Source of the DNA: JBNKVT01 sp050299335
GTDB taxonomy: Bacteria; Pseudomonadota; Alphaproteobacteria; Rhodobacterales; Rhodobacteraceae
Reading direction: 5' to 3'
Assembly (NCBI GenBank): GCA_050299335.1
Contig: JBNKVT010000002.1
Location: 33,629-97,628 of the forward strand
Length of the DNA: 64,000 bases
In this document: one piece after another, positions 18,633 through 27,030 of the stretch
How positions within the stretch are numbered: position 1 is the first letter of the stretch
Layout: each line of letters opens with the position of its first letter
Made by a program: the position numbers and the translations under genes
The notes under the pieces: model-generated
Seen by the model: the letters and a program-made list of their open reading frames with translations, nothing else
The model's database searches: none
What the model was told of the DNA's origin: nothing

Positions 18633-18715
18633 GCTGCGTAACTCCCATTAACGCGGTCCGACGGGCCAACTGGTGGCGCGTTCCGAACTCGGGTGACCGC
18701 GTGCAGCCCAAATGA

Positions 18716-18742
18716 CTACCGGCCCGAATCTCGGGCCGGTAG
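18716..18742 (-). terminator. Intercistronic hairpin between binding-protein and permease genes
   Basis: CTACCGGCCCGA (18716-18727) pairs perfectly with TCGGGCCGGTAG (18731-18742) over a 3-nt loop. It lies 16 bp past the stop of the solute-binding protein gene. Such structures protect the upstream mRNA and partly block read-through, giving more binding protein than permease. No U-run follows on the minus strand, so this is probably an attenuator/stabiliser rather than a full stop. Confidence 0.75.
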
Positions 18743-18758
18743 CGGTATTGAGCAGACC

Positions 18759-19994
18759 TCAGTCGGCGCTGGCGATGATCTCGGCGTAACGCGCCTGAGC
18801 ATCTTCGGCCGACATGTCGGTGGAAGACCAGAACTCGGTCATCAGGTCTTCGATCTGACCCGAGGTGTCCGGCGACAGCAGCTGGTTGCCGTCCGGCAGG
18901 ATGGCGCCCGAAGCGAGGATCTCGAGACCCTTCTTCATGCAGTCATTGGCCGCCGCAAGGTCGACATCGCCGCGCACCGGCAGCGAACCCTTCTTGAGGT
19001 TGAAGTTGACCTGGACTTCCTTCGACAGCATCAGCGAGGCCAGCTCAAGCTGAGCCGCTTCAACCTCGGGATCGTCCTGTTTCGGGAAGTAGAAGGCGTC
19101 GCCACCGGTCGAGATGATCTCGTTCACACCGAGGCCCGGCAGGCAGGAATAGTCCTCACCGGCGACCTGCTCGGCCACCTGGAACTCGCCCTGCGCCCAG
19201 TCGCCCATGATCTGGCCGCCGGCCGCGCCGGTGATCACCAGATTGGTCGCCTGGTTCCAGTCCTGGACGTTGGAGCCCTCACGCAGCTTGCGGGCATCGG
19301 CGGCTGCCTGGAACACCTTGGCATATTCCGGACCACCCGCCACTTCGGCGTCCTTGTCGCGGTTCACGGCCATCCAGGCGTCGGTCCCGGCGATGGCGAT
19401 GGCCAGCACGCCGAAGGCCCCCGAGGACTGCCAGGGCTGACCGCCCATGGCCAGCGGGATCTTCCCGGCGGCTTCGAGAGCGGGTGCCGCTGCAACGAAC
19501 TCGTCCCAGTTCTGCGGCACATCGACACCGGCATCGGCGAAGGCCTTGTGGCTCAGCCAGATCCACTGCCAGGAGTGGATGTTGACCGGCACGCAGTAGA
19601 TACGGTCCTGATAGGTGCAGGCATCCAGCAGCGAGACCGGATGCACGATGTCGCGCCAGCCTTCGGCTTCGGCGAGGTCGGTGAGGTCGAGCATCAGCCC
19701 GGCTTCGATCAGCTCTTCGGTCTGACGCCCGTGGTTGAACTGGGTCGCCCCCATCGGGTCACCGCCGAGAATGCGCGAAATCATGATCGGACGCGCTGTG
19801 CCGCCCGAGCCGGCGATGGCGCCGTCGATCCAGGTGTGCTCGGTCTTCTCGTTGAACGCCTTGGCGAATTCGGCCACGGCAGCGGCTTCGCCGCCGGAAG
19901 TCCACCAATGGGTGACTTCAAGCTCGACGGCCAGGGCCGCGGTCGGCAACGCAACGGATGCCGCAAGAGCAGCAGCCAACGATCTGAGTTTCAT
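18759..19994 (-). CDS. Extracellular sugar-binding protein of the ABC transporter (family 1)
   Basis: 411 residues with a Sec signal peptide (cleavage after ALA near residue 22). The mature protein starts VELEVTHWWTSGGEAAAVAEF, the opening of CUT1 family 1 solute-binding proteins. It captures the sugar in the periplasm for the two permeases. Four Cys residues (DACTYQDRIYC, SCLPG, NDC) could form disulfides. The start ATG at 19994 has GGGAGGA upstream. It is the first gene of the carbohydrate locus, directly behind a promoter and a 20-bp operator-like palindrome. Confidence 0.93.
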   Translation of the reverse strand: MKLRSLAAALAASVALPTAALAVELEVTHWWTSGGEAAAVAEFAKAFNEKTEHTWIDGAIAGSGGTARPIMISRILGGDPMGATQFNHGRQTEELIEAGLMLDLTDLAEAEGWRDIVHPVSLLDACTYQDRIYCVPVNIHSWQWIWLSHKAFADAGVDVPQNWDEFVAAAPALEAAGKIPLAMGGQPWQSSGAFGVLAIAIAGTDAWMAVNRDKDAEVAGGPEYAKVFQAAADARKLREGSNVQDWNQATNLVITGAAGGQIMGDWAQGEFQVAEQVAGEDYSCLPGLGVNEIISTGGDAFYFPKQDDPEVEAAQLELASLMLSKEVQVNFNLKKGSLPVRGDVDLAAANDCMKKGLEILASGAILPDGNQLLSPDTSGQIEDLMTEFWSSTDMSAEDAQARYAEIIASAD

Positions 19995-20007
19995 TTGGTC
20001 CTCCCAG

Positions 20008-20027
20008 TTTCTAAAACGTTATAGAAA
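20008..20027. promoter_or_regulatory. LacI-type operator O1
   Basis: TTTCTAAAACGTTATAGAAA is a 20-bp palindrome with one imperfect pair, centred on a CG dinucleotide as LacI/GalR-family operators are. It starts 2 bp downstream of the -10 box of the leftward promoter, so a bound repressor would cover the transcription start of the binding-protein gene. Confidence 0.75.
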
Positions 20028-20028
20028 A

Positions 20029-20057
20029 ATGCTAGCGAGGCCGGACAGGGAAAGCAA
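20029..20057 (-). promoter_or_regulatory. Sigma-70-like promoter of the carbohydrate operon
   Basis: On the minus strand TTGCTT (20052-20057) is the -35 element and TAGCAT (20029-20034) the -10 element, with an ideal 17-bp spacer. Operator O1 follows immediately. The start codon at 19994 gives a short leader of about 25-30 nt containing the GGGAGGA ribosome site. Confidence 0.65.
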
Positions 20058-20290
20058 CGCCGAATTTAACGAAATTCGCCCTATGTCCAAGGGCCTGCGC
20101 CGGACAGGTCACGCGCGGCAAAATTCAAACCGCTTTCGAGAACTGCAATGATTGCGCTATCACGGCGCTATTTTGCTGAATTTCAAACGGAATTGTCAAA
20201 TTATCCACAAATCGTCTCTTGCAGGCAAATGCGCGCGCACCCGGTTCGCCCCGGCGCGTGCGGTCAGGAGTTTGCTGCGGCGCAACCAAA

Positions 20291-20304
20291 CTGAAACGTT
20301 TCAG
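20291..20304. promoter_or_regulatory. LacI-type operator O2
   Basis: CTGAAACGTTTCAG is a perfect 14-bp palindrome sharing the AAACGTTT-like core with O1. It lies 78 bp upstream of the LacI-family gene. Placement suggests autoregulation, or looping with O1 about 280 bp away. Confidence 0.7.
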
Positions 20305-20381
20305 ACTTTGACCATGTGATATAGATTGACGCCAGAATCACCGGCGTTCGGTGATTGCGCTATCGGGATCATGTCACGGAA

Positions 20382-21479
20382 ATGGCACCAGACAAGAAAA
20401 ACGGCACGGGGAGCCAGCCTCCCGGCAGTGAAGGGGATCCGTCGAACGGACACTCGGAGCGGCCGACGCTGAAGACCATCGCCTTCATGACCGGTCTCGG
20501 CGTCACCACGGTGTCGCGGGCGCTGAGCGATGCCCCGGATATCTCACCCGCCACCAAGGAGCGGGTGCGGCTGGTGGCGCGCCAGATCGGCTATCGCCCG
20601 AACCGGGCCGGGGTGCGGCTCAGGACCGGCAAGACGAACGTGATCGCGCTGGTGCTGAATATCGAGAACGAGGTGATGGGCGTCTCGTCACATCTGGTCT
20701 TCGGGGTGTCGCAGTATCTGGCGAATACGCCTTACCATCTGATCGTGACACCTTATGAGCTGGGCAAGGATCCGATGGAGGCAATCCGCTATGTGGTCGA
20801 GACCGGCTCGGCGGACGGGATCATCATTTCGCGGACCGAACCGGAAGACCCGCGGGTACAGTTCCTGCATGAGCGGAACTTTCCCTTTGCCACCCACGGG
20901 CGCACGCATATGGGGATCGAGCATCCCTATTACGATTTCGACAATGCCGAATATGCGCGGGTCGGGGTCGATGTGATGGTGCGGCGGGGGCGCAAGCGGC
21001 TGGCGCTGCTGGGGCCGCCGACCGATCTGTCCTATGGGCAACACATGACCTCGGGCTTCGTGCGCGGGGTCGAGGAAAACGACCTTCTGGAAATCCCGAT
21101 CCGCCGGGTGACCATCGACGATCCGCATACGCGGATCCAGGAGGAGATCGAGCGGATCATGACCTCGCGGCACCGGCCGGACGGCTTGATCTGCGGCAGC
21201 GTGAACGGCGCGATTGCCGCCACCGCCGGGATCGAGGCTGCGGGGTTCAAGGTAGGAAGGGAAATCGATCTCTATGTGAAGGAAACCTTCCCGCTGATGG
21301 AAAGGTTCCGCTCGGAGATTTTCGTCGTCCACGAGGATTTCCGCGCCGCCGGGATGGGTCTCGGCCATGCGATCCGGATGACGATCGACGGCGTGGCGCC
21401 GTCCGAGCTTCAGGTTCTGGAAAAACCGAACCTGTCCAGCGTCATTCAAAGCGGCAGACTTCAGGGATCACCCGTCTGA
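20382..21479 (+). CDS. LacI-family transcriptional regulator
   Basis: 365 residues from the ATG at 20382; a TTG at 20355 is in frame but adds non-conserved residues. The LacI-type helix-turn-helix is TLKTIAFMTGLGVTTVSRALSD (about residues 29-50), preceded by an unusually long 28-residue hydrophilic tail. The hinge helix region reads IGYRPNRAGVRLRTGKT. A periplasmic-binding-protein-like effector domain follows. It is divergent from the 12-gene carbohydrate locus with two matching palindromes between, so it very likely represses that locus and itself until its sugar is bound. The 3' end overlaps the convergent gene by 38 bp. Confidence 0.92.
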   Translation: MAPDKKNGTGSQPPGSEGDPSNGHSERPTLKTIAFMTGLGVTTVSRALSDAPDISPATKERVRLVARQIGYRPNRAGVRLRTGKTNVIALVLNIENEVMGVSSHLVFGVSQYLANTPYHLIVTPYELGKDPMEAIRYVVETGSADGIIISRTEPEDPRVQFLHERNFPFATHGRTHMGIEHPYYDFDNAEYARVGVDVMVRRGRKRLALLGPPTDLSYGQHMTSGFVRGVEENDLLEIPIRRVTIDDPHTRIQEEIERIMTSRHRPDGLICGSVNGAIAATAGIEAAGFKVGREIDLYVKETFPLMERFRSEIFVVHEDFRAAGMGLGHAIRMTIDGVAPSELQVLEKPNLSSVIQSGRLQGSPV

Positions 21480-21894
21480 AACGCGGGCAGTAGATATCCC
21501 AGTCCCACCAGGCGTCGGTCGCACCGATGGCATAGTCCACCGGCACCCACATCCGCCCCGATTGCTGGAAAAGCACCTGCATCGCCGCCCCGTCCATCTC
21601 GGCCGGATCGCGGTTGAACCAGCGCACCATCGGCGTGTCGGCAAGATCAATCGCTCCGCCGCCCGGCCGCTGCGGCAGCAGCATGGCAAAGGCGACCTGA
21701 CCCGAGACGCGCAGATCCTGCACCACGAACTCCACCGGATCGCCTAGCTGCCATTCGGCGATGGGCCGGATCGCATCCATGAGGTCGGCCCGCAACTCCG
21801 AGCCGCGCTCAGGTTCGGTCCAGCTCTGCTGGGCCCGGGCTGCCGACTGGCACATCAGCGCGACGAGGACGGTGGCAAGGGCTGGCAGTCGCAT
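21442..21894 (-). CDS. Small secreted protein of unknown function
   Basis: 150 residues with a signal peptide (cleavage after ARA near residue 21). The mature part is rich in Trp and contains WDWDIYCPRFRRVIPEVCRF at the C-terminus, where two Cys residues may pair. ELRADLMDAIRPIAEWQLG near the N-terminus is amphipathic. I do not recognise a family. It is convergent with the LacI gene, with a 38-bp tail overlap, and divergent from topA. Codon use looks normal for the genome. Confidence 0.7.
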   Translation of the reverse strand: MRLPALATVLVALMCQSAARAQQSWTEPERGSELRADLMDAIRPIAEWQLGDPVEFVVQDLRVSGQVAFAMLLPQRPGGGAIDLADTPMVRWFNRDPAEMDGAAMQVLFQQSGRMWVPVDYAIGATDAWWDWDIYCPRFRRVIPEVCRFE

Positions 21895-22094
21895 GGGCTC
21901 GGTCTCTCCCTGTTCCGGCGCTCCGTTCCGGCGATCCGTTCATGTTTCGTTAACCCGTGCCTGACACAAATCGCCACTCGGGCTGATTGGGGACCCGGGG
22001 ACCCCTGCCGCGAACTGCCCCATTGACAAGGCCCGCGCGGCACCCACATGTTCGCCGCCCATTGAAGCCCGTGTCAAATCAGGAGAATGTGTGC

Positions 22095-24662
22095 ATGGCC
22101 GTTGTCGTCGTCGAAAGCCCTGCCAAGGCGAAAACGATCAACAAGTATCTCGGCCCGGATTACACGGTTCTCGCCTCCTATGGCCATGTGCGGGACCTGC
22201 CCGCCAAGGACGGATCGGTCGATACCGAGAACGGGTTCGAGATGATCTGGGAGGTCGATCCGAAGTCCCAGAAACATGTCCGCGCCATCGCCGAGGCGCT
22301 CAAGGATGACGACAAGCTGATTCTCGCCACCGACCCTGACCGCGAGGGCGAGGCGATCTCTTGGCATCTGCTGGAGGCGCTGACCAAGCGCCGGGCGGTG
22401 AAGAAAACCACCCCGGTCGAGCGCGTGGTCTTCAACGCCATCACCAAGTCCGCCGTCACCGATGCGATGGCGCATCCCCGCCAGATCGACATGGAACTGG
22501 TCGAGGCCTATCTGGCCCGCCGGGCCCTGGACTATCTCGTCGGCTTCAACCTCAGCCCGGTTCTGTGGCGCAAACTGCCGGGGTCGCGCTCCGCCGGGCG
22601 GGTGCAGTCGGTCTGCCTGCGCCTCATCGTCGAACGCGAAATGGAGATCGAGGCATTCCGTCCCCGCGAATACTGGTCGGTCACGGCGATGCTGGCGACG
22701 CCGCGCGGCCAGGAATTCGAGGCCCGGCTGACGGTGCTTGGCGGCAAGAAGCTCGACAAGTTCGATATCGAGACGGAAACTGCCGCCGGTCTCGCCGTCG
22801 CCGCGATCAATTCGCGCGACCTGAAGATCGACAGCGTCACTGCCAAGCCCGCCACCCGCAATCCGTCCGCGCCCTTCATGACCTCGACCCTGCAGCAGGA
22901 GGCCAGCCGGAAATTCTCGATGGGCGCCCAGCAGACCATGCGCGCCGCGCAGCGGCTCTACGAGGCCGGCTATATCACCTATATGCGGACCGACGGCATC
23001 GACATGGCCCCCGAGGCGGTGATGGCGGCGCGCGACGAGATCAAGTCGCGCTATGGCGACAAATACGTGCCGAAGAGCCCGCGCATGTACAAGAACAAGG
23101 CCAAGAACGCGCAAGAGGCGCATGAATGCATCCGCCCCACCGACATGTCCGCCGATCCCTCGAAACTGGCCAAGCTGGAACCGGATCAGCGCAAGCTCTA
23201 CGACCTGATCTGGAAACGCACCCTGGCCAGCCAGATGGAAGCGGCGCGGTTCGAGCGCACCACGGTCGAGATCGTCTCTGCAGATGGCCAGGTGGGGCTC
23301 AGGGCCACCGGCCAGGTGGTGAAATTCGACGGCTTCCTGAAGGTCTATGAGGAAGGCCGCGACGACGCGGTCCTCGATGATGACGACAAGCGCCTGCCCC
23401 AGATCATGGAAGGCGAGGCTGCCGACAAGCGCGCCGTCACCCCCGAGCAGCATTTCACCCAGCCGCCGCCGCGCTATACCGAGGCGACGCTGGTGAAAAG
23501 GATGGAGGAACTGGGCATCGGGCGGCCTTCGACCTATGCCTCGATCGTGACCACCATTCAGGACCGCGGCTATGTGAGGAAGGAATCCAACCGGTTGATT
23601 CCGGAGGATAAGGGGCGGCTGGTGACGGCCTTTCTGGAGAATTACTTCTCGCGCTATGTGAGCTATGATTTCACCGCCGGTCTGGAAGAGGAACTCGACG
23701 AAATCACCTCCGGCGACAAGGAATGGAAGAAGGTGCTCGACGGGTTCTGGAAGGATTTCTCCGCCGCCATCGGCGAGACCTCGGAACTGCGGATCACAGA
23801 GGTGCTGGAGAAGATCAACGAGGTGCTGGAACCGCATCTCTTCCCGCCCACCGAGGACGGCACCGACCCGCGCATCTGCAAGAATTGCGGCAATGGCCGG
23901 CTGTCCATGCGCACCGCGCGCTCGGGCGGGGCGTTCATCGGATGCTCGAACTATCCCGAATGCCGCTACACCCGTCCCCTGGCCGGCGAGGTCGAGGGCG
24001 GCGATATCGCCGGGCCCGATGGCAAGCTTCTGGGCCATGACGACAATGGCGTGCCCGTGACCCTGCGCTCGGGCCGCTTCGGGCCTTACGTGCAGCTGGG
24101 CGAGCAGGAGGACGGCTCGGACGAAAAGCCCAAACGCTCCTCGATCCCCAAGGGGATGGACCTTGCCGCCGTCGATCTGGCCAAGGCGCTTGAATTGCTG
24201 TCCCTGCCGCGTTTCATCGGCAAGCACCCCGAGGACGGCGCGCCCATCGAGGCGTCGCTGGGGCGCTATGGTCCTTACGTGAAGCACGGGCGCGTCTACG
24301 CCAATATCAAGGATGCCGACGAGCTGTTCACCATTGGCATGAACCGGGCCGTGGAACTGCTGGCCCAGAAGGCTGCCGCGCGCGGTGGCCGGGCGGCGGC
24401 GAAGCCCTTGAAGGAACTGGGCGAGCACCCCGGTGAGGGCGGGCCGGTGAACGTGATGGACGGACGTTACGGACCTTACGTTAAATGGGGCAAGGTGAAC
24501 GCCACCCTGCCGAAAGATGTCGAACCGGCCGATGTGACCATGGAACAGGCCGTGGAACTGATCACGGCAAAGGTCGGGGAGAAAAAGACCAGGCGGAAGG
24601 CGGCACCGAAAAAGGCCGCCGCGAAGAAGGCGGCCTCGAAATCGAAGGCCGGGGCGGATTGA
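22095..24662 (+). CDS. topA: DNA topoisomerase I
   Basis: 855 residues from the ATG at 22095 (MAVVVVESPAKAKTINKYLG), with AGGAGAA at 22081. The Toprim domain has the acidic TDPDREGEAISWHL. The active-site Tyr is Y296 in YITYMRTDG. CKNCGNGRLSMRTARSGG...C-x4-C is a single zinc ribbon. At least three C-terminal repeats with RYGPYVK-type cores follow, then a Lys/Ala-rich tail that binds DNA. It relaxes negative supercoils by single-strand passage. The gene stands alone, with a 200-bp upstream gap to the divergent small secreted protein gene. Confidence 0.96.
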   Translation: MAVVVVESPAKAKTINKYLGPDYTVLASYGHVRDLPAKDGSVDTENGFEMIWEVDPKSQKHVRAIAEALKDDDKLILATDPDREGEAISWHLLEALTKRRAVKKTTPVERVVFNAITKSAVTDAMAHPRQIDMELVEAYLARRALDYLVGFNLSPVLWRKLPGSRSAGRVQSVCLRLIVEREMEIEAFRPREYWSVTAMLATPRGQEFEARLTVLGGKKLDKFDIETETAAGLAVAAINSRDLKIDSVTAKPATRNPSAPFMTSTLQQEASRKFSMGAQQTMRAAQRLYEAGYITYMRTDGIDMAPEAVMAARDEIKSRYGDKYVPKSPRMYKNKAKNAQEAHECIRPTDMSADPSKLAKLEPDQRKLYDLIWKRTLASQMEAARFERTTVEIVSADGQVGLRATGQVVKFDGFLKVYEEGRDDAVLDDDDKRLPQIMEGEAADKRAVTPEQHFTQPPPRYTEATLVKRMEELGIGRPSTYASIVTTIQDRGYVRKESNRLIPEDKGRLVTAFLENYFSRYVSYDFTAGLEEELDEITSGDKEWKKVLDGFWKDFSAAIGETSELRITEVLEKINEVLEPHLFPPTEDGTDPRICKNCGNGRLSMRTARSGGAFIGCSNYPECRYTRPLAGEVEGGDIAGPDGKLLGHDDNGVPVTLRSGRFGPYVQLGEQEDGSDEKPKRSSIPKGMDLAAVDLAKALELLSLPRFIGKHPEDGAPIEASLGRYGPYVKHGRVYANIKDADELFTIGMNRAVELLAQKAAARGGRAAAKPLKELGEHPGEGGPVNVMDGRYGPYVKWGKVNATLPKDVEPADVTMEQAVELITAKVGEKKTRRKAAPKKAAAKKAASKSKAGAD

Positions 24663-24786
24663 CGGGCCTTCGCGCGTCTCTGAAGTCGACGGGACCCCGC
24701 CGCAGACACCACGATGAACTTCTGGCCAGCCCCAGACAGGCGTGGTAACGAATGGCGCAATCTTTTGACCCAAGGGACATGCCAGA

Positions 24787-26406
24787 TTGCCGACCTACAG
24801 CCAACGCGCCCGGATCGCGTTCTTTTCCACCGTCGACACCGAAAACACCCGCCTGAAGCTGATGCTCTGGCTCGCCGACGCCCCCGAGGGCACCGAAGAG
24901 CGTCCCTGGAGCGTCAATGACCGCAAGGGTTACCGGTCCTGGCCGTTCAAGGACCGCAAGGATCTGGTGCCCGAGGGCTATGTCTCGATTGTCATGGCCA
25001 AGGACCCGGTGATGCGGCTGTTCGAGGTCTGGTTCGACCATGTCTTCCCCGGCAGGTTCAAGAAGGCCGGCGAGCTCGGTGTGCTGCAGGAGGCGGGGCT
25101 GGACGCCAACCCGACTTTCGAGGAATTCATCACCAGGTTCGACGATTACAGCGAAAAGACCAGCATCCTCAAGAACCGCTGGGGTCCGATCGCCATGAAA
25201 TACGGCCCGGATATCGGCCGCATCGATCGCATCTTCAAACCGCATGAATTCGACGAGGCGGTGGATTTCGTCGCGGACCGCGCCGGGATGGAACGCGAGT
25301 TGACTTATCCGCCCAAGCCGCCCGCCCACGACCTGATCCCCATCGACAAGGCGATCCTGCCCAAGCTGAAACAGATCACCGCCGGGGAATACAAGTATTA
25401 CAAAGGGGTCTACAGCTTCGACGACAGCCCGCTGGTCCGCGCGGCGGTGTCCATGGAGGCCAAGGCACGCGAACCTTTCCCCGAGATCACCCGCGTGGTC
25501 GAGAAGACCCCAGTCGAGCATCTGACCGTCACGACGATGCTGAAGGAACATCCCGATCTGGTCCGGCGTTTCGTGAGCTATTACAAGGATATCGGCTTCA
25601 GCCGGATCAATCTCTATTTCGACGATCCCCAGGATCCGATGATCGCGGAACTGAAGGACGATCCCATCGTCGTCTCGCATCCGATGGACGAGAAATTTTG
25701 GGAGGGCCGCGAGCGGCGCAATGCGCTCGAGGCGCGGCAGACCATCTGTTTCATGGAAGCCTATGAGCGGCAGAAGGACGGCTGGATGTTCTTCTGCGAC
25801 GCCGACGAGTTTCTCTGGCCGAACGGCTCGATGCACGATTTCCTCGAGACGGTGCCCGAGGACCAGGCGCTGGTCCGCGCCCGCTCTTGCGAGCCGGTCT
25901 GGCGCGCAAGCTCGGATATCAACACGCTCTTCAGCGCCGATCTGGTCCGGCGGCCCTTCTACAAGGCGGTCTGGCGGCAGATCGGGGAAAGGCTCTATGG
26001 CGGCGAGGGCAAGGAATTCTTCAAATGGGGGCTCCTGTCACACATTGTCGGCAAATACATGGTCCGCTGCGGCGAGGATATCCAGCGCTTCGGCACCCAC
26101 AAGGCCTTCTTCCGCGACGGGCGTTACCGGCATGTGACCGAGGAACCGGGGGCGGCGAGCATGTATCTCATCCACTACGACGCGATGAGCTTTCCGCATT
26201 GGGCCGGCAAGCTCGACCGGCGGCTGGTAAAGGGGCATTCCTATGCCGGGCAGACGGATCAGCGCATTCTGCAGGTCAAGGCCTATCAGAAGGCGAAGAA
26301 GCGCGGCGAGACGGAAAAGCTGTTCCGGAGGCTCTATACGCTTGGCGAGGAAGAAGAGCGGTTGCAGGGTTTCTACGGCAAGCTCTTCGAGTTGAAGGCC
26401 TTCTGA
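24787..26406 (+). CDS. Sulfotransferase-like / glycosyltransferase family 2-like fusion protein
   Basis: 539 residues from a TTG at 24787 with AAGGGA nine bases upstream; no in-frame ATG fits. Residues 1-170 resemble polysaccharide sulfotransferases: SIVMAKDPVMRLFEVWFDHVF recalls their RDPxxRLxSxY motif. Residues 230-480 resemble Glyco_tranf_2_4/GT92-like enzymes: LTVTTMLKEHPDLVRRFVSYYKDIGFSRINLYFDD, the metal-binding DADEFLWP, and LIHYDAMSF. No membrane segment. A role in modifying a cell-surface polysaccharide is likely. The neighbours (topA, ybgC) do not tell more. Confidence 0.68.
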   Translation: MPTYSQRARIAFFSTVDTENTRLKLMLWLADAPEGTEERPWSVNDRKGYRSWPFKDRKDLVPEGYVSIVMAKDPVMRLFEVWFDHVFPGRFKKAGELGVLQEAGLDANPTFEEFITRFDDYSEKTSILKNRWGPIAMKYGPDIGRIDRIFKPHEFDEAVDFVADRAGMERELTYPPKPPAHDLIPIDKAILPKLKQITAGEYKYYKGVYSFDDSPLVRAAVSMEAKAREPFPEITRVVEKTPVEHLTVTTMLKEHPDLVRRFVSYYKDIGFSRINLYFDDPQDPMIAELKDDPIVVSHPMDEKFWEGRERRNALEARQTICFMEAYERQKDGWMFFCDADEFLWPNGSMHDFLETVPEDQALVRARSCEPVWRASSDINTLFSADLVRRPFYKAVWRQIGERLYGGEGKEFFKWGLLSHIVGKYMVRCGEDIQRFGTHKAFFRDGRYRHVTEEPGAASMYLIHYDAMSFPHWAGKLDRRLVKGHSYAGQTDQRILQVKAYQKAKKRGETEKLFRRLYTLGEEEERLQGFYGKLFELKAF

Positions 26407-26495
26407 CGCGATCCCGTCCCGGCAGGTTTTGCGGCCGCGGGCAGCGCCTGGGCGGAATGACCCACCCGTCACCCGCCCCAACGGTCCGAGAGAAG

Positions 26496-26540
26496 CGCTT
26501 TCTTGCAAAGAAAGCGGCCGAAATCTTTGAAAGATTTCGG
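26496..26540. terminator. Tandem perfect hairpins between convergent genes
   Basis: CGCTTTCTT (26496-26504) pairs with AAGAAAGCG (26508-26516) over GCA. CCGAAATCTT (26518-26527) pairs with AAGATTTCGG (26531-26540) over TGA. They lie between the ends of the glycosyltransferase (+) and ybgC (-) genes and can serve both directions, giving a bidirectional terminator with A/T-rich stems. Confidence 0.7.
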
Positions 26541-26599
26541 TGGCTTACGACTCACAAACTGTCCGGTCGCGGGTCGTTTCGCGGCCCGCGGCGCAGGAG

Positions 26600-27016
26600 C
26601 TATGTCGTACTCGGATCGCTCACCAGCCTTGCAAGGCAACCGCGTATCCCCTCGGGAAAACGGACCGGTCGTCCGGCAATCGACACGAAGGCGATCCGCA
26701 CTTGCGCCCCGGCGATTGGCATGTCGCCGCGCCGGATCGTCTGGCGCATATCCAGGCTTGCCGCTCCGAGACGCAACAAGCGGGACTCCACCGTCAGGAG
26801 ATCATCGAAACGCGCTGGAGCAAGATAGTCGATACCGATCCGCCGCGCCGCAAACACCGCCCCGGTTTCCTCGCGCAGGCGTCTCTGATCGATACCGGCG
26901 TCGCGCACCGCCTCGGACCGGCCGCGTTCGAGATATTTCAGATAATTGGCGTGATAGACGATCCCGGCCATATCGGTGTCCTCGTAATAGACCCTGACCG
27001 TTATCCGGTGTTGCAT
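26600..27016 (-). CDS. ybgC: Tol-Pal system-associated acyl-CoA thioesterase YbgC
   Basis: 138 residues of the hot-dog fold. VYYEDTDMAGIVYHANYLKYLERGRSE holds the 4-hydroxybenzoyl-CoA thioesterase-type motif with the catalytic Asp (YEDTD). It hydrolyses acyl-CoA or acyl-ACP thioesters at the inner membrane. The gene lies 14 bp behind ruvB, a common alphaproteobacterial arrangement. In many relatives tolQRAB follow, but here the tol genes are not in the window and the convergent glycosyltransferase gene ends the operon. Confidence 0.9.
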   Translation of the reverse strand: MQHRITVRVYYEDTDMAGIVYHANYLKYLERGRSEAVRDAGIDQRRLREETGAVFAARRIGIDYLAPARFDDLLTVESRLLRLGAASLDMRQTIRRGDMPIAGAQVRIAFVSIAGRPVRFPEGIRGCLARLVSDPSTT

Positions 27017-27030
27017 TGGCGCGGTCTCCG

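Larger units (their letters stand above)
19995..20381. other. Divergent control region of the carbohydrate locus
   Basis: 387 bp between the binding-protein gene and the LacI regulator gene, AT-richer than its surroundings. It holds the leftward promoter (20029-20057), two AACGTT-centred palindromes (20008-20027 and 20291-20304), and a hairpin AATCACCG/CGGTGATT at 20336-20356 in the regulator leader. A 13-bp direct repeat TGATTGCGCTATC occurs at 20149-20161 and 20352-20364. No coding frame is supported here. Confidence 0.75.

Noticed and set aside
20281..20381. A riboswitch in the LacI leader
   Set aside because: Only one short hairpin (20336-20356) is present; no known aptamer consensus could be recognised.
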